DNA of 64,000 nt. Origin: Selaginella moellendorffii. Its lineage: Eukaryota; Streptophyta; Lycopodiopsida; Selaginellales; Selaginellaceae. How positions within the stretch are numbered: position 1 is the first letter of the stretch; the number at the start of each line of letters is the position of its first letter. The notes beneath the pieces are model-generated. The model had not been told where the DNA came from. It did not search any database and saw only the letters and a program-made list of their open reading frames with translations. The DNA lies in NCBI RefSeq assembly GCF_000143415.4, contig NW_003314340.1:738161-802160 (forward strand), in the 5' to 3' direction. Below, piece by piece: positions 10,620 to 21,997 of this stretch. A program made the translations under genes and the position numbers.

Positions 10620-12610
10620 AAGCTTTCGATTTTATTTTTTTGTCTCCACACTGTGATTAAGCTGAGAGCTCGGCGATTCATGCACTGCGCCTGTCACCAC
10701 AGAGAGATCCATTAAACACAAAAGCAAAAGAGACACATTGATTTTGTTTGTCAAACGTATTCTTTTGAATTCCAGAGGTTTTTATTCTTCCTTGGCTGGA
10801 TTGTTTCAGCCAAGGCATTAAAAGAACTACCAGTAAATAGATGGACCACAGGGAATATTTGCTAGCAGATTGCCTTGCATAAGCTTTTTTGTCTTGCACA
10901 TTCTTTTTGAGTATCTTTCATTTGAGAGTTCAAGCTTTTGTTCATGAAATGCAAAAACTAATTTGCTGTGCTGTTTGGCTTGCTTGTGTATTTTAAATAT
11001 TATATATTAAAATATATCCTCTATATATTAATTAATTTTGTATTAGTAAAATTTCCAAATTGATAACACAACAAAAAACAATTCTGAGAAAATGAAATTT
11101 TTTTTTGCACTATTTAGTTTAAAACACTTACAAATTAATAAATGAGATATATAAACACTATATAAGCAACTTTAACTTTCTCTTGGACACTTTTTATTGA
11201 TGATAGCACCTCCTCTTTTAATCAAAGAAAATGGAATACTCTGTAAGATGTTTGATTACTTTTTATATTGCTCTTTGCACTCTTATCATTGATAACTAAG
11301 AAAGAAGAAAAGGAATTTTATACTCAACAGAAGAATACTTTTAGTAGAAAACCTAGACTTTTCCCACTTCCCAGATTCAAACCCTTCTGTCTTGATTATA
11401 ATTCACAAAAGAGTAGCACAAAACAGTCTGTGAGATCTAAACACAAGATTAGTCTAAATGAATATCAAACCTTTAAATAGTAAAATATGCTCCAAAGGTA
11501 TTTGAGGTATATCCAATACCAGCCCATAGGTTTGCTAAAGCAAATTAAAGTTTTTAGTGGCTAACAAAAACAGGGTTTATTGTGCATTGCCAATATATTG
11601 GTGCTATTCCTGCTTTTGTATATTTATAAATTTTATCTATATGTGATTTGTTAGTTTCTTAAAATGTGTATTGTCTTTTATTATTTTATTCATATCCTTC
11701 CTTCTCCATTTTTGTTTGAAGTGGTTTTACTTATTGATTTTGATTGCTAATATTGAAATGTCTTGTAATTACTAGTAGTTTTTAAATATATTTTTTATAT
11801 AGTTTTGTATAAATATTTATATATTTAGTTCAGATTTATATAGATTTAGTATTGTGGGATTTTGATAGCCATCAAATTGATTTCAATCCAAACCACTCGC
11901 TTCTATATATAAGTTTAATCAAAATACATATTTCTGTATTCCATTTCTATATTATATGCACTCACACAAAATTTATAATTTTTTAATAATTTTTCTTATA
12001 TATATTATATTGCCATTAATTTTGTTTTTAAAATTTCTAATTTTTTATATTTATATTCATTTTGTGATGTCCAAATATATAGCTATAATGCTGTAAATTA
12101 ATATTCGTATAATGGGATTTTAATAACCATTGAATTGATTTCAATCCAGACCATTCACTCTTATATATAAACTAGGGTTTATAAGCTGATTAATATACAC
12201 ACATTTCTTTATTCCATTTCTTTATTCAATACACTTATATTAGTGGAGATAAGAGGCAACTTTGATTGTCCCTGAAGAGTGTTTGGAATTAGGATTTAAA
12301 TTTAGATTTAGCTTTTACATCATTTAGATCTTCCTTCTTTATAGCTTTTTCAATTTTTTTTCTTTTGCTTTTTCCTTTTTGTTCATCATCATAGTAGAGC
12401 AGCAGCCTCCCCCTCCTTTGACTCTAGAGCAATAGTTAGTGCAATTGCTCGATGCGATGTGATTATAGTTGAACAATTAGACTTAATTAATAGTGACATT
12501 CACAATGTAAGCTCTATTTCGTTAAAGTGGGAATTGTCATTATCCCACTTGTAAAATAAGGTTTCCAAACCTTTATATAGTATATAAATATAACAAAATT
12601 CAACTGCATT
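10620..12610. repeat. AT-rich region with decayed LTR-like repeats
   Basis: No coding potential. Two related repeats are seen at about 11866-11967 and 12065-12240; a third copy is at 41396-41567. They share GATTTCAATC.A.ACCA or a close variant, then a TATATATAA box, then TTCCATTTC and GCACTCACA-like ends. The shape (TG.. start, TATA box, ..CA end) suggests old LTRs of one family, now solo or truncated. Confidence 0.5.
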
Positions 12611-12950
12611 GAGGCACATGCCATTTTATTTTAAACAAGGAAATGTCTACTCAATCACTTCTCCTCCCCCTGCCACTGCTTCACCTCTCTCTTCTCCTTG
12701 TCATCGTCGTCCAATTTCTTTCCATCCTTTTAATATTGGCTCAGTTGCTCCGAGTCTAGGTGGAGCCCAAGTCCCCATTCAATCTTTACTTTCCCATTAT
12801 TAATAAAACAACTTCGTAGACTTCCAATAACATGCTGTAACACTTCTAGTATAATGCAAATCCTCTCAAAGAATTGTCTTTTAATATTAATACAATTGCA
12901 TGGAACACCATGCCATAATAAGTTACATTTTTAAATAAATACATGCCATC

Positions 12951-15900
12951 TCAGACTGTTATTTTTTGCCTCCAACGCCTATACAATAATCTTGGAATTT
13001 CATCACTCTCCACACTATCAGGATTTAAACCCAATAGTAATGCCATCTCTTCTCTAATACGTCCACGCTCATGTTCAGTGGTCGAAGAACCCATCCGGTT
13101 GAGCAGATTATGGAGATGCGGATAGTGCTTGGCTAGACAATATACATGCCATAAATGATGACTGGTGTCTGTCCAATCAAATGGCTTCTGATATACCGTT
13201 CCATCTGCCATTTGGTTGATTTCTGCAGCCACCTCCTGGACTGGCCGGTTCTCTATCACCATCGCTCCAAGCCGTTTTGCAAGGTCCCCCAGAACATACG
13301 GTTTCTTCTCCCTAGTTTCCATACTGCAAGAGATGGGGTGCACTGCATATGTGTGCGTGTTCGCTGCAGTTTTAATCGGCGAGTCATCGATGATGAGGAT
13401 TTCACTTGAGCTAGCAGTCCGGTTCATCACTACAGCCTCTGGCTTGACGAAGATGGGCTTGCTACCCCTCACATGGACCATAGTCAAGCAATCCTCCTGC
13501 GTTAGGAGAAAGTCAAATGGTAATATTACTCGCGTCTGATCGTGCATCATCTGTAGCAACGTTAATGCATTGTGGCGCATCATGGATGTCCAAACTCCCA
13601 ATTGCAAATTGAACCCGGCCCTCTGTTTTAAGTGTCGCATGGTCATTATTAGATCCCGCAGTTTCTCCCGTGTGATTAATGTGAATCTGTCTCTTTTGAC
13701 CAACTTGCGACCGCAGGCTTTGGAGGGTGCAATGACATTCGAGGACGAGCCACGCTCATGGGAGAAAAGGACACCGTTCAGATCAAAAACGATACAGTAC
13801 CTTCGCCGTGACTCTGAAATGAAATGCGTCAGCATAAAAAATGGTACAAGTCAATTTTACCATCTACAATATTAGCGAATGTTGCTCCCGATGGTCGTTG
13901 AGAGGGTTTTGGTCGAGGAAACGTGAAGGGCGGAAATACTCTCCTCTGCAATGTGGGGTCAATCGCATCCGATGGCGTGTGGGCACATGCCATTTCAGCT
14001 GTAGACTCTGGTACAACTGGCTCAACAGTGGCATGGGGTGGTTCCGATGGCGTGTGATCACACGCCATTTCAGCTGGTGCCTCCGTTGGCAAAGTGGACA
14101 TGACCGAACAAGCAGCAGGGGCGGTGTAGGGAGGTTCCAACGGTGCGTAGTCAGACGATTGGGCACACGTTGAGTCCGTTGGAAATGAGGATACGACCGG
14201 CTCGGCGGCTGGGGCGGCCTCATGTGGGTCCAATGGCGCCTGGTCACCGTCAGTTGGATACGTGGACAAGATTGACTCAATGGTATGGGCAGCATCAAGT
14301 GGAGCGTGGTCAGCTTGCTTGGCGTTGATATGGATAGTAGCCTCCACCAGCTCTGATGACTCTTGCAGCCAAGTAGAGTCCACTGGCGGATCCATATGCA
14401 TGTCCAAATATCTCCCTTCGATTGAGATGGTATCCTCCCGTGCTACTAAAAACAAACTCATTAGCACATTGAATCGACTATACTGTATTTACCATCAACT
14501 GCTATTGAGGAACTAGGACCGATATCACTTGAGCGCACTGCTGATTCTGAAGGATTGGACATACGTTTCGACCCTTGCTTGGCACTATCCTTCCTCGACA
14601 CTAAAGGCTAGAGTTTGTAAATTCAACTGAATAATCTCTACTTACCATTTGCTCTGCGACCTACATGGACAATGTTAGAAATGGTAAAAGGTTAGGAATG
14701 GATGTATTATTATTTACCTGATGGTTTGTCTTGTATGACCTTCCTCCGCCGCTCTTTGGCCACCTCAGGCTGGCCATCGTCGTCATCATCGTCGTTGTCG
14801 TTATTGTGATCGTCACCATTGTGAGGACCATCCAAGTCCTCTTCGTCCTCCTCTTCTTTGTCCTCCTCTTCGTCCTTCTGCTCTTCTTGCTCATTATCTT
14901 TCTCTGGCTCCTCATCCCCCTCCTGCATTTCTTCCATAGGCTGCTCAGGCTGGATGGCTTGTTCTTCCAGGACCATCTTGGGAAAATCATCTGGCCGAGT
15001 CTCCATCTCAAAATACAAGACATCCATAGCTTGTTTTAGTGCGTGACCTAGGACCGTATCCTCACCCGACTGTCTTAACATGGTTTCTGCACGTTCTTGC
15101 ACCCTTCGAAGACGACGAGATGAGAAAAACGTGGCCCTGCCTTGAAAAGCTTCCCTCATCCATTGTACCTCTCCATTGAGATTGGGGAAGGGGAGTCCGC
15201 CATAGGAATCTGAGTCATGAGGTGGTGACTGCCTGCTTTCACTCAGCCCTTGATCTGCAATGAATGGCATGAGCACACACGCCATAACCGCGAGGCATTA
15301 CCTATCATCTTTTCGTTGCCCTTCTTCCTTTTCGAATCAAACGCCTCTGATCTCGACGACTGTCCAACGTGCTTTCGCTTTTTATGACCACTGTCAGTTT
15401 GAGCTTGGCTGGTGCTTGCCTGTTTTGCCTTTGAAGAAGTTTCTCCTGCAAGGAATGGCATGAGACCACACGCCATTGCAAATATAATTTGTACCTCCTG
15501 TTTTCCTATTGCTTTTCTGTTTGTCCTTCTTCGATGCGCCACCAGTGCGCTTTTCAGTCCTCGTGTCTAAATATTCACAACGATCTATAATCAAAATGGC
15601 GTGAGGCCTCACGTGACCTTACCTTGTGCAGGTTGTGAGCTCGGCCCAACATGGGTATCTTCAAAAGTAGCTGTTAACGCCGTTTCAGCATCTGGGGGTG
15701 GCCACGCTCCTGCATACAGAGCTTGTGAGATAACATTTAAACTTAAAGTGTGTACTCACCAGGTTCGCAGAGAAGATACTGTTTTTCTTTGGCAACTGTA
15801 ATTATATGCTCCATTGAAGTCATCTCTTCAATGGAGTTTGTCACCGCAACACAAGGGACACCCTTGAGTAGTGCGGCTCGAAAGAATAGTCCGCCGCAGT

Positions 15901-18316
15901 TGTACTCGACAACGCATTTGCCCTTGGAGTCGGAAGCAGATGACCCACCCGCTATTGCGTTGAAGACCCAGCTGAGCATTTCCCATGCTGCACCTGGAGC
16001 TTTCTTTGGATTCGAAAGCTCCATAGCCGTCTTCAGTTCCTCAGGCACGGGTAAATTGACCTCCCTCAGATCAATTCGATTGGCCTTGTCGAACGAAGCT
16101 GGGAAGTCACTCCAGTCCCACTCTGCTGCAGGACCAATAACAAGGGCGAGTGTGAAGATGCGGACATTCGTCGGTATCTTCTTCTTAGCCATTATCCCAT
16201 GGATCTCCCGCATCTCCTTGCCTTTCAACCGAGCCTTCACCTCGTTCAAGGCCTTCCAGAACTTGTGATAGGATTCGGAGTCGTAGATCATATAGTGGAC
16301 TGAAGATTCCACCTCCGCAAGTCCCACCATTAAGTCAATGATGGAGCTGACTTCGTCTGCATGAGTGATCTCCTCGTTTGTGAAGTCCATCACACAAAAG
16401 ATGTTCTTGACCTGCTCATCTCCGCGGGAAACGATGCTCCTCCACCTTTGATCCTCATCCGAATTCAAGTATACCCGGTAAGGTTCTCGATAGGCCTCTG
16501 CTGCGGGGTCGAGCTGTTTCTGAAGCCGGCGGTCGACATCAATCTTAATGAAATTTGGATACTGATCCAACTTCTCAGCTTTACTTTTCGTGGCATCCCG
16601 CAGCAGATCGATGAACTTGGGGGCCCCCTTCACGTACTCGTCGATGTCTTCATTTGACAACTCCAGCGCTTCCATCATCTCTTGCGTGGTGTCGATGCTC
16701 ACCCTCTCCACGGCCACTTGCTCGAAGATCCAATCCTTCAATAGCGCACGAGCTCTCAGAGTCGTGCACAAGTCCTCGTATGTCACAATATGGCCGGGAG
16801 TCATTTTGGTCTTGTTGAAGACAACCTCACCACGTAGAAGAGCATTAGCCACTGTCAGAAGGTCGTCGTCGTCTAGAGACCGCGAGAAACGCAAGGCGTT
16901 GAGCTTCAAATCATTGGGCTTCCGGCCGTCCTCCACACCCATTGAGTTTGGCAACTCCCCGTCATGGTACCTCCTCAGCACATCTACCCATTTGTCAAAA
17001 ACAACTTTTGTCGCGAGTAGAATGTTATGGATGCTGAGTGTGTCATTGACCCCCAGTGTTTTCGAGAGAAGACTCGAGAATTCCTGCAATGGAAATGGCG
17101 TGAGGCCACATGCTATGCCACATGCAACGAGGCTTACCTGCCAGGCGCTAGTTGCTAGTGCACGTCCTTGTCCTGGTTTTTGTGGCTTCTTCAGTTGAAC
17201 CCAGAGCTTCCGTGTTCGTGCCAATGTCTCGTGCAGACCCGATTTGTAGCACGTTTCTTGCTTGACATTCTGCGCGTGGGAGATGTATATGATAGATCGG
17301 AGGGGCGAGTTGCCTTTTATCAGGCGGACAACTCTTGTCTTGAAGACTTTCTTCACCTCCTCGCCCACCATAATATCCACAACTATCTCTTGCATCGCCA
17401 AGCTAGAATGCTGCCCGGAGACGGCATAGAACCGGATGTTCTGATCGTCCAACACCTTCCTATTGATCAAGTCTGGAAACCTCGTCTCGCCCTTCATTGT
17501 TCGGTAGTAGGGGATCACGTCTGCGATGTCGGGTGTTACTGGACTTGCCAGCATCTTCTGCTTCAGTTTCTCCACCCACTCATCAGATACTAGCCTGTGG
17601 TTGTATTTGCTTTGGATGTCGATACGGCTCACGTCGATTGTATATACATTGTTGGAATAGTAACAAGTACTATTATCTGCGACGATTTTTGCTGCCTCTT
17701 CTTGCTCTTTCTGCTCTTTGCGGCTCTTCTTTTTGGTGGGTGTAGTGTTCGAACCCGAGGCAATGGCATCACTGAGTAGCTTCTTTTTTGGAGCAGGAGA
17801 GTCGGACGTCGGCTTGAGCTTGACCACCCTTTTCTGCTTTGAGGTAGTTTCCAGATCGACCCCCTTCCCCTTTGCTTCGCGAACTGGAGTCACTCTCAAC
17901 GGCTCAATGTTGGAATATAGTTTTTGAACATCGCCGTAGGTGAGGTCCGTGGATTCCATGTGATCTTCATAGACCCGCAGCGTCTTTGAAATTGTGGGCC
18001 TCCTGGACAACCTCTCCCTAGCTCCCTCTAGGAATTCCTCATAGCCGCTGCCCCCCTCCGGGAAGCCGCTAGGATGTGCAAGGTGGATCTTGAAGGCAGA
18101 CGCTGTCTCTACCACAAGTGCCAGTCCATATTCTTGCATGGAACTGCATGGAGTGTCTGTCACTTGGATGAGGATCCCCATGCATTCTTTTCTCCCACCA
18201 TCTGTGTTGTACAGCCTCAGATCCTCGCCTTCTATCCCGAAAGTCCAACTGGTGAGCTCCTCCCCCTTCTCTGCATCCACATTGACAGTGGCTGGAAGAA
18301 GAACGCAATTCCTCGC
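12951..18316 (-). CDS. Giant ParB-like / acidic linker / FCP1-HAD-like protein of the mobile block
   Basis: Ten exons join without any frame break: 18316-17138, 17083-15760, 15709-15623, 15584-15495, 15445-15302, 15254-14718, 14660-14646, 14600-14493, 14445-13861 and 13813-12951, about 1,643 residues. A further 5' exon (perhaps ending in an ATG at 18556) is needed. All introns but the first are phase 1. A region at about residues 225-350 resembles the ParB/Srx fold, with YAVSGQHSSLAMQEI matching the GQHR-type motif. Residues near 820-850 (CVVEYNCGGLFFRAALLKG) recall motif I of a DNA methylase. A Lys/Glu/Asp-rich linker follows. The C-terminal 290 residues are FCP1/HAD-like: VFDLNGVL, LGVWTSM, ILIIDDSPIK. 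Domain calls other than HAD are inference. Confidence 0.6.
13972..14068. repeat. Two coding copies of the 22-nt palindrome
   Basis: Copies lie at 13972-13993 and 14047-14068 inside a proline-rich coding exon of the giant gene. The second is a perfect inverted repeat. In the protein they read EMACAHTPS and EMACDHTPS, so the element tolerates the palindrome in coding sequence. Confidence 0.85.
15264..15285. repeat. 22-nt palindrome inside a 47-nt intron
   Basis: The palindrome fills nearly half of the intron 15255-15301 of the giant gene (GTAATG..TTGCAG on the minus strand). The arms ATGGCATG and CACGCCAT remain. Confidence 0.8.
15455..15476. repeat. 22-nt palindrome inside a 49-nt intron
   Basis: Lies in intron 15446-15494 of the giant gene (donor GTACAA, acceptor CTTGCAG, minus strand). 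The right arm is CACGCCAT. Confidence 0.8.
15596..15617. repeat. 22-nt palindrome inside a 38-nt intron
   Basis: Lies in intron 15585-15622 of the giant gene. At 38 nt this is the shortest inferred intron in the window, and the palindrome makes up more than half of it. Confidence 0.75.
17095..17116. repeat. 22-nt palindrome inside a 54-nt in-frame intron
   Basis: Lies in intron 17084-17137 (donor GTAAGC, acceptor TTGCAG on the minus strand). The 54 nt keep the reading frame open (18 codons), so unspliced RNA could also be translated. Confidence 0.75.
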
Positions 18317-18371
18317 CTGTTCAGAAATGCACAACAATTAGAGCTGACAGATGAAAAGCTAGTAGCTGGAA

Positions 18372-18530
18372 ATAACGTGAGGCCACACGCCATTCACCAC
18401 TGCATCAGATGTCTTGAGGCTGCATCCTAAGATGGCGTGAGGCTACACGCCATCTGTAACCGGACTGCACTCGAGAGCCCAATCGGTGCATGCCAATGTT
18501 GCTACTGAATGGCATGTGGCCTCATGCCAT
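18372..18530. repeat. Three clustered 22-nt palindromes upstream of the giant gene
   Basis: Copies at 18372-18393, 18432-18453 and 18509-18530, with starts 60 and 77 nt apart. They sit in the presumed first intron or leader of the giant gene. Two are flanked by GT and AG dinucleotides, so they look like tiny introns. Confidence 0.8.
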
Positions 18531-18555
18531 TTTCTACTTGGCCTAAAAGACTTAC

Positions 18556-21500
18556 CATTTGAAGCCGAATGGAGGCGTGACAACCGGACTCGCTGGCGAA
18601 TGTGCACTGTGTGTGCAGCGGATTGTAGCAGCAAGGCTACTCTGCCACTTACAGTTGGAGAGTGGCGCTGAAATCTCCCGGGACGCCAAGTGGGCTGCGT
18701 GTGGGTGGCGGAGTGGGCGGCGGAGTTGGCGGCGAAGTTACAAACTGGGTGTGTCTTGAAGTGGACGCCGATGCACACGAGCGCGATGCGAGCGCGAGTG
18801 GACGCCGATGCACACGAGAAACCTGTAGAGAAGTGGGAGCGCGAGTGGGAGCGCGATGCGAGCGCGAGTGGGAGCGCGATGCGAGCGCGAGTGTGCGAGC
18901 GCGAGTACGAAGCAAAATGCAAAACCTAACCTCACACGCGCGAAATGTCACGACGGTTGGTAATCCCGCCACGTCATCATTTCTCGGACTTGGGCGCCAC
19001 CATTAATTTCTGGATCGGCGCGCGCATGCGTGAAATCCAAAAGAAATCCGCAACGTCATCATTCCTCGGACTGCATGCACGCGAAATCCAAAAGAAAGAT
19101 CATGATTGGGATATCATTTAATACCCTCGCTATATTTATACCATGCATGATTGGATATTCCAAAGCATCTTGTATTTCCAAAAATGCCAGATGTTCAGCT
19201 AAATAAATTGTCAGAGGATTTGATGTGACGTTCAAGCATGTGGGCTCATGCAATTTTGATCCCAAAAAATGCACCAAAAAATGCTCGGCGTCATCTGGCG
19301 TTATCTCTTGAATGGCGTGGGGCCGCATGCCATTTTCAGGAGCACATAGGAGTATATTCCTAGAATATTCTGACACGCGCGAGATTGTTTTGAGTTTCCT
19401 GGAGATCCAACCGTTAGATCGCAACTAGATTTTACAGAATGGTATACAATGTCCTTCTTGATGACCCTGCAAAGAAGCATCTCGATCGGACACCACATGA
19501 GACCACACGAGCCTTACAATGTTTCAGGGGCATTTGCCATAGATCCGACCGTTATTTTGCTCCAAGATTCTACAGTTTGGTGTGCATTGACCTTTCCATC
19601 GACACTACAAAGGGACATCACAATCAGATGCGGGATCACAAGAAACCAACTTCACTAACTCTGGTTTCACCAAGATCTACGTAAGGAGTTATGAAATGAA
19701 AGGACCCTCTCTATTGAAATGTGTTTATGGTCCTAAGGGCATTGTGACATATCCAAGGATTTTGCATCAAGTTCTGTATTTGCATGTTTATCAAGCTACT
19801 GAATTGCTAAACCCTAAACCCTAAACATGTGGCAAATGCTGCGTGAAGAAAGATGCCCTTTCTGGGCAAATGCTGTAAGAGGCAGATGCCGAGCAGATGT
19901 ATCTCAGGCTAGTGAAGGGGACAAACGAAAGCTAGCAACCAAAGGAATGTAAGCAACCAAAGGAATGTAAGTAGGGCATGTGTTTGTAAGTTTAAAAATG
20001 CCTCAACCACTTAAATTCCCAAGTAAATAAAGCTGTTTCTATTTTTGGTACAGGTAAACTTTATAGCGTGTGGGCTCATGCAATTTTGAACCAAAAAATG
20101 CACCAAAAAATGCTCGACTAGCATTATTCTTTGAATGGCGTGTGGCCTTATATTGCCATAAATGACACAGCATAATTATTCCTTTACACGGCGAATAATC
20201 TTGGAGCACATAGGAGTATATTCCTAGAATATTCTGACACGCGCGAGATTGTTTTGAGTTTCCTGGAGATCCAACCGTTAGATCGCAACTAGATTTTACA
20301 GAATGGTATACAATGTCCTTCTTGATGACCCTGCAAAGAAGCATCTCGATCGGACACCACATGAGACCACACGAGCCTTACAATGTTTCAGGGGCATTTG
20401 CCATAGATCCGACCGTTATTTTGCTCCAAGATTCTACAGTTTGGTGTGCATTGACCTTTCCATCGACACTGCAAAGGGACATCACAATCAGATGCGGGAT
20501 CACAAGAAACCAACTTCACTAACTCTGGTTTCACCAAGATCTACGTAAGGAGTTATGAAATGAAAGGACCCTCTCTATTGAAATGTGTTTATGGTCCTAA
20601 GGGGATTGTGACATATCCAAGGATTTTGCATCAAGTTCTGTATTTGCATGTTTATCAAGCTACTGAATTGCTAAACCCTAAACCCTAAACCCTAACCCTA
20701 AACATGTGGCAAATGCTGCGTGAAGAAAGATGCCCTTTCTGGGCAAATGCTGTAAGAGGCAGATTCCGAGCAGATGTATCTCAGGCTAGCGAAGGGGACA
20801 AACGAAAGCTAGCTATAAACATGACGGGATGCAAATAGATTACTAGGCTGGTCCTGCGAAAATCAAAAACCATAATTGAAAACATTGAAAATGCAAAAAG
20901 AAAGGTTTATAATATTTTTGAATTTTAAGCAACCAAATGAATGTAAGTAGGGCATGTGTTTGTAAGTTTAAAAATGCCTCAACCACTTAAATTCCCAAGT
21001 AAATAAAGCTGTTTCTATTTTTGGTACAGGTAAACTTTATAGCGTGTGGGCTCATGCAATTTTGAACCCAAAAATGCACCAAAAAATGCTCGACTAGCAT
21101 TATTCTTTGAATGGCGTGTGGCCTTATATTGCCATAAATGGACGTACACACACAGCATAATTATTCCTTTACACGGCGAATAATCTTGGCGCGGATCGCT
21201 GACATGGCATGGCAAAGTTCGAATCACTGACATGGCACAGCTGGATCGAGGCAAGGACATGATGTGACAAAGTTCAACCTCCGACAGCAAAGTCTAGAAG
21301 CTACTCAGTTTGAAATTTGTCAGAGGAATCATAAGATCTGGTTTGTCAGAGGATTTGATGTGACGTTCAAGCGTGTGTTATTTTTGAATTCTCGAACTCA
21401 TTCCTAGGTCTATCATTTTTGTGCGCCGTGTTCTTGGTTCCGCTGAGCGCAGTGAGCGCTGCTTGTGTAAGCGGCGTTGTGAGCTGTGGTTTATGCGTCT

Positions 21501-21990
21501 ACAAGCGGTTGCGGCATTGCGAGCGCCATTGCGAGCGGCAGTTTATGCGAGTGGCAGTTTGTGCGAGCGGCGCTACGAGCAGTTGCGGTGTTGCGAGCGG
21601 CGCTACGAGTAGTTGCGGTGTTGCGAGCGGCACTGTCTTTGGTGTGGCTACCGCTTCCTCTTGATATTCGGCACTTGTGCTTCCTGGTATGTTCACCATG
21701 GAATGGTTTAGGACCACATTTAGAAATGGCATGAGGCCACATGCCATCTTGGGCCCTTGCAATTTCATGGCTAGCGTATTGTCATGTATGTTTTTACTTG
21801 CCTGCAGCTGTGTGTATATCAAGATGGCATGAGGCCTCATGCCAATTTTGTGAATGCGAAATTTCATGTGGGTGTCAATAGCATGTTTGAATAATGGCAT
21901 GTGGCCTCATGCTATTGAGGTTGTTTGGTATGTTATGATTTAGGCCATTCTCCAATCATTTTTTGTATGGTCTTAACTTCTTTTCTGCAC
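18556..21990. promoter_or_regulatory. Divergent intergenic region between the two element genes
   Basis: About 3.4 kb lie between the two divergent genes. From left to right it holds a GC-rich minisatellite (18740-18910, GAGCGCGA units), a tandem duplication (19339-21189), a second GC-rich minisatellite (21420-21650, GCGAGCGGC units) and palindromes at 19312, 20135, 21111, 21726, 21824 and 21894. Both promoters must lie here. Short frames in it are not supported as genes. Confidence 0.5.
19339..21189. repeat. Tandem duplication of about 0.9 kb with interstitial telomere repeats
   Basis: Copy 1 spans 19339-20212 and copy 2 starts at 20213 with nearly identical sequence (offset 874 nt); copy 2 has an insertion of about 110 nt near 20813-20920. 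A third, partial copy (19234-19338) precedes copy 1. Each full copy contains plant telomere-type units (CCCTAAA) at 19808-19826 and 20671-20703. Confidence 0.9.
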
Positions 21991-21997
21991 TTTCAGA

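Noticed and set aside
15743-18337. A single-exon 864-residue gene
   Set aside because: The apparent start at 18337 is TTG, not ATG, and lies in an intron-like stretch before an AG acceptor. Splice signals at both ends show it is part of a longer spliced gene.
19439-20548. Two nearly identical 81-residue ORFs (19439-19684 and 20303-20548)
   Set aside because: They are repeated only because the DNA is tandemly duplicated; no motif, and they are not clearly kept as protein.
21419-21664. Small Cys/Ser/Gly-rich protein
   Set aside because: Low-complexity translation of the GCGAGCGGC minisatellite.
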